Source: Flaveria trinervia (lineage: Eukaryota > Streptophyta > Magnoliopsida > Asterales > Asteraceae). From it: a stretch of 64,000 nt of DNA. Both the position numbers and the translations under genes were made by a program. The notes below the pieces were generated by a model. That model saw nothing but the letters and a program-made list of their open reading frames with translations, was not told the DNA's origin and searched no databases. This document shows positions 10,224 to 22,563 of the stretch, one piece after another. Position 1 is the stretch's first letter, and each line of letters opens with the position of its first letter. The stretch spans positions 9,112,596 to 9,176,595 of the forward strand of contig CM046442.1 in NCBI GenBank assembly GCA_025506515.1, in the 5' to 3' direction.

Positions 10224-11351
10224 AAGGTCCAGTCACCCGAATGAAGGTCCGGTCACCCGAACGAAGGGCCGATCACATGGAGGCCATGTGACTGGAGGGT
10301 GTCCATACGCATAATTAGGGCTGTTGCACCGAAGAAAGTGTAGCTAGACTTCTGGCTTTCGGGGGAAAGTGCAGATGTAAGTCTTGACATAAAGGTTTCC
10401 CGTAAGAGCATGTAAGATAGCAAACATGGCCTTAGAAGCTTGTAGGGCATAGAGATGATGATGTTGCATGTTATGTATGTATGATGTTGCCCTGTATGAT
10501 GTGATGTGAATGCATGTTAATGTTCCTTAGTATGATGTATAATATCTTCCTATGGCTTTACTTATTATGAGGAATGAACGAAGTATTATGTAACGTAAAG
10601 TGAAAGATAATGAAAGAGGAACATATGATGAATGCATGCATTAATGAATGAATAAAAGAAGTCTTACAAGCATTGGATATTAGGGTCCTTCTTTGTGATT
10701 GACCAAACGTGTATTGCCTCTACCGCTTACCCCTAGTACTGTGGCATACGTTTAGCTATTCATTTATTGACTTCAGCCCAGTAGCTAAGACTGGTGGTTA
10801 CTCCTAGTACCGTGGCATACGTTTAGTTGTTCATTTATTGATTTCGGCCCGGTAGCTAAGACTAGCCGGGGTGTAGCACATGGTATTGGTACGGTTGATG
10901 TCCGATGCCCAAGTAAAGTTATATAGAACGAACGAACGAATGAATAAATGAAGAAGATAACAATGATATTATCTATGCGTACGTATGATGTGACCATGTA
11001 AAAGTAACGAATGGTTTTATATGAAAGTAAAGTAAGTTTTATAATAAAACTAGGACTCACTCAGCAACGCTGACTTTTATATGTTTTCCAGTTGGCAGAA
11101 AATGATTGTTGAGGATGGCACCGTGAAGCTACTCAGCTCCTTTTGGGATGGTATTCTTTTGATTGATGTTTTTGCATTGTAATGCAAACAAACTATTTTG
11201 TAATGAATGTTGTATTAATTTGCAAAAGCATTTACATGGAAATGAAAGATTGTTTTAGTTTTCCGCTGCGACTTTATGAATTGCAAATGTAATTATTTTT
11301 TTTTGTGCGATGAGAACCCACCTGTAAGCGTCCCGGGAACGGGGCCTTACA

Positions 11352-13491
11352 CTATCTTTTGTTGTTCTAATAGTGGGTAGTTTGGGTAATTTTTTGGGTT
11401 CTTGAACTTATTTTCCAAAGTGGTTTACGTGTGTGTAAAACTGGATATAAAGTTAGTAAAATGATAGTTGGTTCCGTGTAACATAATTAATTATGTATAT
11501 GTATATGTAATTAGCAGATTAATTATTTACTTGTGTATGTAGACGTATGTGTATACATGTATTTCAACATCATAAAAAATGAATAGTTGTGACTTTTTGG
11601 TATATAATATTATATTTGAGATTTGGTTGTGAAACAAAGTTGGTATTTAGTGTGCTTCATAACCAAAGCTTTAATGCAATAATAATGAGTTAGTTGGTAA
11701 AATGTTTATAGTCGTACGTATGGGTAAATGTGAAAAATAGTAATCTTAGTATACGTGTTGTTTCAAACTCTAAGAAATAATATAGCTTACATTGTGAAAT
11801 ATAGTTGTATATATATCCTTTTATTTAAGAATCACAAACTCTAGTATATTTGTCTCACTACATGTATATGTAAATATGGGTTAAACATTCATAACAAAGG
11901 ACATACGTCTTTGTTTGGTATTAAAGAACATGAGCAATTCAATATGTAGCATAGTTAGCATTTACATTGTATTTGTCTAGCTAAATTATTTTTTGTATGC
12001 ACCTTTAATTGAGTGTTTGATGTAATAAGATGTAAAGTTCTCTCGTGACATTGGCTAGTCATGTACAGACAGTTATCTATATGGATGTTTAGTTGTATAT
12101 TAAATTGATATACAGGGGTCTGGAGTTAGCAAGCTATGATTCATATAGGCATTACATAGGCATCCACAATCATATTCCATTACATAGGTGTCGAAAATCG
12201 ATCTGCGATGGATTTGGAATGCTTGTTGAAGACATCGATTGCAAGTGTTTAACCCAAAACCTTCATTTGTTTGTTGATACATTCTGCATATTGCGTATAA
12301 TCTTGTAAAAGGATTTAATCGATACTCGTTTTATAAGTTATCTAGTGATGTTGTTAATTGATTAGTGATTTTAAAGGTGTGTTGTGTTATCTTTTAATTT
12401 CATATGTAAATGGAACATGATACAACCATGTGTGAGGTTATAGGTCTTGGAATCTAGGTTTGGGGTTTAAAATGTTGGAAGTTAGGGTTTATATGAACAA
12501 AAAGTGAATTAACTTGTTAAAGGAAATGTGTAATTTGGTTGTAAATTTACATATGGGTCAAGAAGATGCTTATTATGCAAGAAAAGTATTTGTAACAGTA
12601 AGGGTGTATGTTGAACTGCATTTGAACATATATGTAAAGTTGAAAGATTTTGCATTAAAAGTAATGTAATAGTTTCACTAATTGTAACAATAAGTTAGAT
12701 TTAAAAAAGTCATTGGAATAACATGTTTAAACTTTAACATGTTAGATTTATATTGTTCAAAATTGAAATTATATAAATCTTATATCATCTCTACATAACC
12801 TAAAATGTTGTAGAGAAATGTTACATGAATATATAATTGTGTTTTGATGACTATTTCATATTTATACACAGTACAATAATAAAAAAAACTTTGTTTTGAG
12901 TTGATGATGACGAAAGAAAGAGGTTTGAGAAATTAGTTGTCGATACTTACAAAGAATATAAGAGAAGTAATAAAATGAAGAAAACTTAAAAATGTAGAAA
13001 GTGGTTTTAAAAATAAATTGATGTGTTAAAAATCTCCAGTCCTAAAAGAATTAAATGATTTACACATATGTAAATGAGTTAATATTGAAAGTTTTATTAA
13101 TAGAATACATGTTTCTTTATAATGTAAGTTAGTGTTGGTCATAGCACAGTGGATATTAGTAATTTTGTTACTAGGTGAATTGCATTTCGTACATAAATTT
13201 TGCAAGATATAGAGTTTGTACAAGTCATCACTAAATGAGAGATTCTAAAACCATTTACATGGTGAATACATTAAAACACACTTACAAATATGTAAAAATA
13301 GACAAATTTTAAGAAAACAAAATTACAGCTTACGATAATTTAATAAACATAAAGTGGGTAAACTTATAACAGCAACAGTAGTAAAAGTACTAAAATAGTA
13401 TCAGTTATACCCACAACAACAATAATTGAATAATATAAAATTAATTTTTATTAATCAAATGATTCAACATTCATTACAAAAACAAAGAAGA
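11352..13491. other. AT-rich DNA, no recognisable gene
   Basis: Low-complexity, A+T-rich sequence immediately after the family A LTR. Short open frames (such as about 71 codons at 12093-12308) show no motif I recognise and have no supporting composition change. I see no LTR, TIR or RNA gene. It is probably decayed transposon or intergenic DNA. Confidence 0.5.
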
Positions 13492-13985
13492 CTACTCTAG
13501 TTTCAAATGACAATTCCTAGCATTATTATAACCAAAAGAATCACAATAGCGACAAAAATATTTCCTACCCTTTTGATATATGCCAGTGTAACCTTCATCA
13601 AGAATAGTGACTTCATTAACCATTTGTTATATTCGATTTTGGATAAAATCATCAATCGGGTTAACCACCATATCAAACCTTAACGGGATGACATTTCATG
13701 CAATATGAATCTAATTAGTTATAAAATATGATATGGAACCAAATGGAAATATACGAGATTTACGAATAATTAACCTGTAATCGTCTTCAAAGGAAATTCT
13801 GATAGGATTTTGTAATAGAGAACAAAGATGTTCAATGGAAGGTGCGGTCTTTTCGATTTAGCTTGATAATTTGAAACTAATTTCCCAAGAATATGAATTA
13901 GGATGTGCAAATCAGATGAAATAATTGGATGTTGAAGATGAAAAAAATGATGAAGGTGTGACATCCGGTAAATTTCCGTTACCAA
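13492..13985 (-). pseudogene. FAR1/MULE-like zinc-knuckle gene scrap
   Basis: Read on the minus strand, 13677-13492 gives FDMVVNPIDDFIQNRI, a stop, then QMVNEVTILDEGYTG, and closes with FCRYCDSFGYNNARNC shortly before a TAG at 13494-13492. The C-x2-C ... N-x-R-x-C pattern near a C-terminus resembles the last zinc motif of FAR1-related or MULE transposase proteins. Upstream on the same strand, 13865-13770 gives IEKTAPSIEHLCSLLQNP and FEDDYR up to a possible splice donor (CAG/GTTAAT at about 13771). Stops interrupt both pieces. It is cut on its upstream side by the LTR at 13957. Family assignment is tentative. Confidence 0.35.
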
Positions 13986-15655
13986 ACTCCATTAGTTTCG
14001 TTAAGTCTTGTATACACGTGTCGTGAGCACACACTAGTTGTCGTTTAACGTTGGTGACCTAATAATAATGGATAATATTAATTTAATATGAATCTAATTG
14101 ATTATGTGATTATTGGATTATGTTTGTGTGTTTACACGTTCTTAAAAGGTTAATTAGAAAATTAATCGCGTAACGCGAAAACGTGCCTATTTATTCGTAT
14201 GTCTTGTGTTTTTATAAAGATAGATATATAATGATTTTCATAAGTTTATATCTTTATATTATGAAGTTAAAAACACTTTACAAAGAGTTTAAAGTCTAGT
14301 TTTTATAAAATACAAATTACAAGGGTTAAAAGGGTAATTATGTAAATTAAAATTAAACAAAACAAAACCCAACCCTAATCCCCACCCATTCGGCCGCAAC
14401 GCACCTCCCAAACCCCCTCCCTTTGCGAAAATCAGCCAAGAACAAGCATCAAAGCACCAATTTGATTCGATTACAAGGCATACAACACGTAGGAATCATC
14501 AATTGCAAGTTAATACACGTTTAAAGGTTAGATTTTCATGTTTTTGGGGGTTTTGTGAGGGCCGAACCCTAGTTGCGAAATTGACCTTCATGGGGTCGAA
14601 TTTGATGTTGTTTGATGATGTTAGTATGTTAGTTAGATTGAATACATGTTAGTTAACGTCGATTATGCATGAATTCTATGTTTTTAGTGGATTGATCATG
14701 AACTTTGAGTATGAAGCAAACCCTAGTTTGAAAATGCCATGATTATGCATGATGGATGATTGTTTGATGAATGTATGATGATTAGTAGGTTGTATGAATG
14801 TTAGGATACATTGATTTTGCAAGAAATTGGTGAAATGAAGTTTGTGTTCATAGGTTACTAATAATAGTAACTTTATTTTGCATGTAATGATGATCTAGTG
14901 ATGGATTGATGTTATGGATGTGTTCATGATGATGATTAGATTTTAGATTGTTGTTATGAATGCTAGAAATCTTGAATGGATGTTGTTGATTCATAGCTTG
15001 CCAAAATTAGAAACTTTTGTTTATGAAGATTGTTAGATTATGGTGATTAGGTAATGTTGATCATGTCTAGATATTGTTATGAGCTTGAGATGGTATAATT
15101 AGGATGAATTCATGAATACATTGGGTGGTTGATAGATGTTGGGATGTACTTTCCCAAAGGGAAACTTTATTTGCATAAAGTCTGAAAAATGATAGCTTGA
15201 ACATGTCTAGGATGTTAGGAGCATGTTAATATGATCATGGATAGATTCTAATGTGGTAGAACATGGTAATTTGGTGTATGTGATGCCGGGGTAATCATGA
15301 ATGACTTTTGGACATTTATGATCATGTATGATTTGGATGTTGATTAGTAGTAGGACATCATGTTTGGGATTGGTAATTGATTGTTGTGAGGTTTTAGAAT
15401 GCAATGCATATGGTTAATGATTATGGTTATGATCATCATACACACGTGCGAATCTGAGGCCCCTACTTAGTAGGATTGGCAGGGTTTAGGATGTGAAGTC
15501 GTGAGTGGCTTCACATGGCATGTGGTGAGTGGTTTGATCTTTGTGTGACATGTTAGTTGTGTTATAACTAGTGAATATGTTAATGTTCTAGATTCGCATG
15601 ACTGTATGGTACTTGGTTGTATGATGATCTAAGTGATACACCTGGTTAATATAGC

Positions 15656-18600
15656 ATACATGTCACACCCTCAAAATCCACTTGCGGAGTTTTACCGCGA
15701 GGCGTGTGAACAAACCAGGATCACAGTCAATAGTTACTCAGAACGACTCTATATGCCATAATTTAAACAAAATCAACCAAAATACAAACTTTAAACAATG
15801 CGGAAGCGTTTTGAAAACAACCCAAGGCAATGAAAGTATAACTATGGCAAAACAGGTGCCAACCCAAAAGAGTAAACCATAATTATTAAATACTAAAATT
15901 GTCTTGAAGATCGTGTCTTAGAATGCAGTGAACCATGCAGTGCTCCTATGGCAAGCAAGCTAATGACCTGAGAATATCATACTAAAAATGTCAACACAGT
16001 GGTTGGTGAGTTCAAGAGATATTCAAACATAAATAGTTTAATAATAGCGATATAAAAGTAGTGCATTGTAACAGATAGCTAGTCCGTTAACAGTAAATAT
16101 TATTTCATAGTGATTTCGCAATTGAAGCTGACTGTGTTACGTTGTTGCCTCCTGCCACGACTTAATAGGTCGTGACAATGTTCATAGGACAAATTGCACC
16201 CGGTTGACCTCGAGTCACACAGGTGGGGCTCGTCAGACCCAGTAGTACTACCCAAATTTCCCCGCTATTCAATATTAACAATTCAAAAGTGTGAGGACTT
16301 TTCCATGATATCAACACTGTATAATATTATACACAACTTGAATATATAAAGCGTTTGTGATTTACCAGCATGCTATCTCCCCCAAAAGAGATTAAATAAA
16401 GAGTGGGGCATGAACTCACCTGATATGCGTATAGATAACTAGGGTTTGACTTGGCAAATAGAATAGACAGACAACCTTCAGAGGTTACCTAGATCATATA
16501 AGTACATGAGTACGTGTAATCAAAGAACATGTGAAATCCTAAGTACACTACAACCAAGGACTCAAGATTTTAACCAAAACAGACATGTTTGACCTAGTTG
16601 ACCCGTTTGACCCGTTGGTGACTTTATGTGTGTAAACCATTCAACAATCAAACACATATATCATACATGGTTATCATTCAAATAGATCATGTGTATGCTA
16701 TATCAACTAGTGTATCACTTAGATCATCATACAACCAAGTACCATACAAGTCATGCGAATCTAGAACATTAACATATCCACTAGTTATAACACAACTAAC
16801 ATGTCACACAAAGATCAACCATTCACCACATGCCATGTGAAGCCACTCACGACTTCACGTCCTAAACCCTGCCAATCCTACTAAGTAGGGGCCTCAGATT
16901 CGCATGCGTGTATAATGATCATAACCATATTCATTAACCATATGCATTGCATTCACAACATCACAACAATCAATTACCAGTCCCAAACATGATGTCCTAC
17001 TACTAACCAACATCCAAACCATACATGATCACAAATGTCCAAATATCATTCATGATTATCCCAACATCACAAACAACCAAATTATCATATTTTACCACAT
17101 TAGAATTCATCCATGATCATACTAACATGCTCCTAACATCCCAAATATATTCAAACTACCATCTTTCACATTTTGCATAAATAAAGTTTCCCTTTTGGGA
17201 AAGCACATCCCAAAACCTATCAAATACCCAATATACTCATTGATTCATCAATAACATACCAATTCCAACTCATACCATCATCTAAGCATGATCAACAACA
17301 TTCAAATATCATAACCCATCAATTCATACCCTAAAAAGTTACTTACTTTAGTAATGTATGAACTATAACATGTGTTCTTGAATTTCCAATGATCACAACA
17401 ACAATCTAACATCTAATTATCACCATGAACACATCCATAACATCATATCATCCATAATTCAACATTACATGCAAATAAAGTTACTATTATTAGTAACCTA
17501 TGAACAATGCATCAAAATCCCAACTTTCTTGCATAATCAATGTATTCCAACATTCATACAACCTATTAATCATCAAACATTCATCAAACCATCATCCATC
17601 ATGCATAATCATGGCAATTTAGAATTAGGGTTTGCTTCATACCCAAAGTTCATGATCAAACCACTAACAACATATAATTCTTGCATAATCGACGTTAACT
17701 AACATATATACAATCTAACTAACATACTAACATCACCAAACAACATCAATTCGACCCCATGAAGGTCAATTTCGCACCCAAGGTTCGGCCACCAACAAAA
17801 ACCCATAAAAACATGAAAAATCTAACCTTTAAACGTGTAATTGCTTGAAATTGATGTTTCCTATGTGTTGTAATCCTTGAAATCGAATCAAATTCGCAGG
17901 GAATTGCTTGTTCTAGGTCAATTCGAGGATGGAGAGGGAGAGGGGGTGAGTCGCGGCCGAATGGGGGAGGCTAGGGTTTTGTTTTGTTTAGTTTAATTTA
18001 CATAATTACCCTTTTTACCCTTGTAATTTGTATTTTATAAAAACTAGGCTTTAAACTTTTTGTAAAGTGTTTTAACTTCATAATATAAAGATATAAACTT
18101 ATGAAAATCAATATATATCTTATCTTTATAAAAACACAAGACATACGAATAAATATGCACGTTTCCGCGTTACGCGATTAATTTTCTAGTTAACCTTTTA
18201 AAATTGTGTAAACACATAAACATAACCCAATAATCACATAATCAGTTAGATTCACATTAAATTAACATTATTCATTATTATTAGGTCACCAACGTTAAAC
18301 GAAAACTAGTGTGTGCTCACGACACGTGTATACAAGACTTAACGGAACTAATGGAGTTTGGTAACGGAAATTTACCGGATGTCATATTAAACTTATGAAA
18401 ATAATTATATATCTTATCTTTATAAAAACACAATACATACGAATAAATAAGCACGTTTCCGCGTTACGCGATTAATTTTCTAGTTAACCTTTTAAAATTG
18501 TGTAAACACATAAACATAACCCAATAATCACATAATCAATTAGATTCACATTAAATTAACATTATCATTATTATTAGGTCACCAACGTTAAACGACAACT

Positions 18601-18822
18601 AGTGTGTGCTCACGACACGTGTATACAAGACTTAACGGAACTAACGGAGTTTGGTAACGGAAATTTACCGGATGTCACATTATCCCCATGTTGAAAGAAT
18701 TTTCGTCCCGAAAATTGCGTTACATGGTGAGAGTGTTCCATCACTGGTTTCCATCACTGGTCTACTGCATTGGCATATAGAAATCTAAATCGAGTGAGTT
18801 TTGGATGAGTTGTCATAATACA
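15656..18822 (-). mobile_element. Inverted, 5'-extended family B solo LTR (TSD ATACA)
   Basis: Inserted in the LTR above, with ATACA at 15656-15660 and 18818-18822. In its own sense (right to left) it consists of 138 bp that normally lies upstream of the LTR between two PPT-like modules (18817-18680), then 293 bp of LTR 5' end (18679-18387), then a full LTR (18386-15661, 2726 bp). Its outer end reads TATGACAACTC, one change from the TGTGACAAC boundary seen in the B bodies at about 31002 and 46917. The TSD sits exactly at that outer boundary, so integrase used the outer end and not the usual one. Confidence 0.8.
18387..18679 (-). repeat. 293-bp partial LTR duplication
   Basis: Repeats, in the same orientation, the first 293 bp of the family B LTR that also lies at about 18094-18386. 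Both copies carry the AACGGAAATTTACCGGATGTCA end. The two differ by several substitutions and small indels, such as GAAAACTAGT against GACAACTAGT. It probably arose by template switching during cDNA synthesis at the LTR start. Confidence 0.8.
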
Positions 18823-19337
18823 TATGATATATTTGAATGTTAACTATGTATGATATATGTGTATGATTACTTGAATGGTTTACAACACATAAAGTCACCA
18901 ACGGGTCAAACGGGTCAACTAGGTCAAACATGTCTGTTTTTCTGAAATCTTGAGTCCTTGGTTGTAGTGTACATAGGGTTTCACATGTTCTTTGATTACA
19001 CGTACTCATGCACTTATATGATTTAGGTAACCTCTGAAGGTTGTCTGTCTATTCTGTTTGACAAGTCAAACTCTGTGTATCTATACGCATATCAGGTGAG
19101 TTCATGCCCCACTTTTTATTTACTCTCTTTGGAGGAGATAACATACTGGTAAATCACAAATGCTTTATGTATTCAAGTTGTGTACAATATTATATAGTGT
19201 TGATATCATGGAAAAGTCCTCACACTTTCGAATTGTTAATATTGAATAGCGGGGAAATTTGGGTAGTACTACTGGGCCTGACGAGCCCCACCTGTGTGAC
19301 TAGAGGTCAACCGGGTGCAAGTTGTCCTAATGAACAT

Positions 19338-19362
19338 TGTCACGACTTGTTAAGTCGTGGCA
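19338..19362 (+). other. Conserved LTR hairpin (family B)
   Basis: TGTCACGACTT, loop GTT, AAGTCGTGGCA forms an 11-bp stem with one G-U pair. The same place in other B LTRs gives TGTCACGAC/GTCGTGACA with a 7-nt loop (61289-61313, 53266-53290). The stem lies about 490 bp before the LTR 3' end, probably in the transcribed R/U5 part. The shape is kept although the loop and the distal pairs differ between copies. Its role is unknown. Confidence 0.6.
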
Positions 19363-19857
19363 GGAGGCAACAACGTAACACAGTCAGCTTCAATTGCGAA
19401 ATCACTATGAAATAATATTTATTGTTAATGGACTAGCTATCTGTTACAATACGCTACTTGTACATCTCTATTATTAAACTGTTTATGTTGAATATCTCTT
19501 GAACTCACCAACCATTGTGTTGACATTTTTAGTATGCTATTCTCAGGTCATTAGCTTGTTTGCCATAGGAGCACTGCATGGTTCACTGCATTCTATGACA
19601 CGGTCTTCAAGACAATTTTATCATTTTAATAATTAATGATTTCTCTTTTGGGATTGGCACGTGTTTTGCCACAATTATACTTTTATTTTTTGGGTTGTTT
19701 TCAAAACGCTTCCGCACTGTGCAATTTATTTACTTGGGTTGATTTCATTAAATTATGGCATTAGAGTCGTTCTGAGTAACTATTGACTGTGATCCTGGTT
19801 TGTTCACACGCCTCGCGGTAAAACTCCGCAAGTGGATTTTGAGGGTGTGACAGAAGG

Positions 19858-20894
19858 TGTCTACAATCTCTTAAGGAAGGGAAATTGGATCAAATTGAAA
19901 ACATTAACTTTTCTAATTAAAGTTATTAAAAAAAGAAAAACAAGTAAATGCACATATATAAAATGACATTAATACCCTTTAAGACTAGATTAAATATAAA
20001 TAAAAATTATATTAGTGAATGGTTAGGATTAGTTCTTACAGTTCTCGCGATCTTTACAAGTCCTGAAAAGATCCTAACCCTATATATACATATTGTTTTG
20101 ATAACCCAAAAATATAAACAAGTTTAAACATGTGCGTTAACAGGTTAATATGTGTTTGATCTGTTAAGACTGATTTTTTATATGACTTTGATGTGTTGAT
20201 GTTTTAATGACACGAAACCTATTAATCTCAAACACAAAACCTGTTAACTTTGTATTGTATCGTGTTAATAAGTTCGTGCCAGAATTTGTCAACCCTAAAA
20301 AACAAACAAAAAATTGGACATGGGTTCAACTAGGCTAGCTTAAACTATACAACGGATCAATAAGTCAATCTAGATTCACTCAACTTATACTTTTTTAAAA
20401 TTTTCATAGAATTCCTAGGTTAGATGAATCAAAATGAGTTAGCACCACCCATGACCAATTATTTATCGTCGCCACCTACCAGTGTTAATTTGTTGACATC
20501 ACTATTGCCACTACTTCCACCATTGCGTTGCCACAACCACCGCCAACACTACCACCATCCTCTACCACTATCAATGCCGTCTCAACCCTATCACCATTAG
20601 CCCTTTTACTATCATCTTTGTCGTAACAGCTAGAACCACCATGTTGTAGCCATCACCCTCATGTTGAAACAACGCCACAACCCAGTCTCCAACTGTTACC
20701 ACTAGTCAGCCCAAAAAAGATAGCAGATGAACCAATTTTGACATGTTTTTTTAAACGACTCACTTCTAAATAGATATTCACTAAAGCTAGTAACCAAAAT
20801 TGATATCAAGTGATGTGGAAGGTACTTATTACATTCATTAACACAAAATTTAAATACAAATTACTTTGTTCCATGTACATACAAAGATTAAAAG
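19858..20894. other. AT-rich intergenic DNA
   Basis: No gene or element is recognised. 20450-20720 is locally richer in CCA/ACC triplets on the plus strand, like a decayed low-complexity coding stretch, but no open frame spans it. Confidence 0.5.
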
Positions 20895-21316
20895 TAGGGG
20901 TGTTAAAAATATCTGTATTTGAGAATCCAATTCGAAAATCTGAAAATCCGAAAATTTGGATTCGGATATTGATTCTCAAATTTTTGGATTTTCGGATATC
21001 TGATTATCTAACAACTCAAAACAAAATTGTTACTTTAAAATGTTTAATGTTTTTTTAGGTTGGGACTTTTTAGTACATATTGAGAATTGTTTGTGTATAC
21101 TGAGACTTTTTCAACGTGTGTTTTGTTTTTTATATTATTTTTACAATAATATATATCTAATTATTGCAAATAACAAAAAATATAAAAAGGTATAAAAAAT
21201 AAAGTATTGATATCCAAATCACTATTCATATCCGTACCCAAAATTTTGAATATGGATAGTGATTTCTACTATCTGAAAATTTTGGATATCCAACTTTGAA
21301 TGCCTCTCATTAAAAC
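20887..21316. mobile_element. hAT-like MITE
   Basis: A 414-bp element at 20895-21308. It starts TAGGGGTGTTAAAA and ends with the partial inverse TTTGAATGCCTCTC (9 of 14 positions pair, the rest mostly transitions). It is flanked by 8-bp direct repeats ATTAAAAG and ATTAAAAC (7 of 8 identical). The interior is rich in complementary runs such as GGATATCC, CCGAAAATTTGG and GGATTTTCGGATAT, as in many hAT-derived plant MITEs. No coding capacity is seen. Assignment rests on TSD length and terminal sequence only. Confidence 0.5.
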
Positions 21317-22175
21317 AAAGTCTTTATGTCGATGCTGAGAAAATTGTCGCATGGGGGTAATGTTATCCTTGTATGAGTTGTCTTGTAAGGCTATGGGTTA
21401 TACCACTTTCACTGGTGGGAGTGGTGGGCGTGAGTGTCATGTAGACAGTTTGTGAAAGTGTAACACTATGCCCTGAGGTATGATTCTTCTAGCGTGATCA
21501 TACTCATGACGGTTGCCCCATCTTCAAACCATTTCCTCCCGTCAAAACTATCTATAACTAATAAAATACTTGTAGAAACTTATAAAAGATGTCCATTTAC
21601 CCTTTCATACTCACTAACTCAGTACACATGTTTAATAAGTGTAAGTGTGATTACATACACTGCTTATATGACGTTTACATGGCAACACTTTTTTTATCAC
21701 ATTTTCCAAGGTTAACACATAGCCCAATATGGAATATGCTAAACACAACCTCCTTCCGCAATTTTCAATGTACTTTCTTTGAAGATATCAAATCGGAGAA
21801 ACTAATTTTGTGTTTTAACTATGGAAATAGTGAAATTTTATTGATGTACCACCTTGAGAGAAACTAATTTTGTGTTTTAACTATGGAATAGTGAAATTTT
21901 ATTGATGTACCACCTTGAGAGTGAATGTAGCAACAAAGCATGGATGACTTAACAACTCTTGTAATATTTATTTTTAATCATCTATAGAGGGAATGGTTGC
22001 GGTAATAGGACGAGAATGATGATGTGGAAGCTTGATCACGAGTGGTGGTGCGGGACACACTGCCCCACGGGTGTGAGTGACAGGAGCGGTAGCGGGTGTT
22101 GGTAGGTAGGTTTGGCTGCGAAGGAAATTTAGAAATAGATTTGTACATTTATATATTTTATATATAATATAAACC
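21317..22175. other. Unassigned intergenic DNA with an 84-bp local duplication
   Basis: No gene recognised. 21790-21860 and 21858-21922 carry a near-identical direct repeat (GAGAAACTAATTTTGTGTTT through TACCACCTTGAGAG). 22035-22120 is GC-richer, with GGGACACACTGCCCCACGG, resembling the terminal part of Harbinger-type elements. It may be the left flank of the remnant that follows. Confidence 0.4.
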
Positions 22176-22563
22176 TATAAATATCTTCTTTTCTTACTTA
22201 TTTTACACATCAACTCTTCTCTACACTCTTATTTTACTTTGATATTTCTCAACAAAAAATGGCTTCCTCATCATCTTGAAAACAAGGATAAATCTGTGGG
22301 AAAATGGAGCACTAAAGAAGAAGACACTTTGGTAGAGGCTTGGATCAACATTTTAAAAGACCCGGTAAAAGGAAATCAACAAAAGAATCAACCTTTTTGG
22401 AAGCACGTTCTTGGATATTGAAATTTTTTTGTTAAAATTAATGAAACAAGTAAGAAGAATACTTGAAGATGATGATGATGATTTCTTTGCCTTATTAGTT
22501 TTTGACCTACATATTGTGAACAAGAGTAGACATGACATTGGGGTAAATCTTACTTTACCCTAA
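22176..22563 (+). pseudogene. Harbinger-like remnant: SANT/Myb-like ORF1 piece and transposase N-terminus
   Basis: A TATA box (TATAAATA, 22176-22183) precedes a first ATG at 22259 that reads MASSSS and stops. An overlapping frame (22239-22421) gives GKWSTKEEDTLVEAWIN, LKDPVKGNQQ and FWKHVL. This is the trihelix/SANT-like pattern seen in PIF/Harbinger ORF1 proteins and in the related GST-T3-like plant proteins. A separate 40-codon frame at 22441-22563 begins MKQVRRILEDDDDDFFALLV, plausibly the start of an ORF2 (DDE nuclease), then ends. This reads as an internally deleted Harbinger derivative. TIRs were not identified with confidence. Confidence 0.45.

Larger units (their letters stand above)
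850..11351 (+). mobile_element. Family A Ty3/gypsy chromovirus, LTR to LTR
   Basis: An LTR retrotransposon with an upstream LTR at 850-4141, a body at 4142-9119 and a downstream LTR at 9120-11351. Both LTRs start TGTAACACC and end CCTTACA. A tRNA-iMet primer site follows the left LTR, and a purine tract precedes the right one. Gene order is gag, PR, RT, RNase H, INT, chromodomain, which is diagnostic of Ty3/gypsy chromoviruses. Every gene has frameshifts or stops, so the copy is old. No target-site duplication is found, because the left LTR is preceded by another element's purine tract. This fits a tandem made by LTR-LTR recombination. The two LTRs differ by about 1.06 kb, through one inserted or chimeric segment and a variable 30-bp minisatellite. 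Confidence 0.9.
9120..11351 (+). repeat. Family A LTR (right, 2.23 kb)
   Basis: Starts TGTAACACCCGG just after the purine tract and ends CCTTACA at 11351. A TATA box lies at 9227-9234, an 18-copy minisatellite at 9686-10223, and the 71-bp duplication at 10732-10873. From 9479 onward it is collinear with 2591-4141 of the left LTR. It is followed directly by AT-rich DNA with no recognisable element. Confidence 0.9.
13952..19857 (+). mobile_element. Solo LTR, family B (TSD GAAGG), with nested LTR
   Basis: A family B LTR runs 13957-15660 and 18823-19852, starting TGTGACATCC and ending GGGTGTGACA. It is flanked by perfect 5-bp duplications GAAGG (13952-13956 and 19853-19857). Without the insertion its length is 2734 bp, matching the other B LTRs (2725-2734). 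No internal region is present, so it is a product of LTR-LTR recombination. A second B LTR in inverse orientation interrupts it at 15661-18817. Confidence 0.93.

Noticed and set aside
9680..10236. Decapeptide-repeat proteins on the minus strand (SVSLHSGDWP type)
   Set aside because: A 30-bp minisatellite is a multiple of three, so any stop-free unit yields a long frame. It lies antisense inside an LTR.
12093..12308. 71-codon plus-strand frame in AT-rich DNA
   Set aside because: No recognisable motif, start context or conservation evidence. Expected by chance.
20447..20720. Possible Pro/Thr-rich gene in a CCA-rich stretch
   Set aside because: No open frame spans it. Low-complexity composition is enough to explain it.
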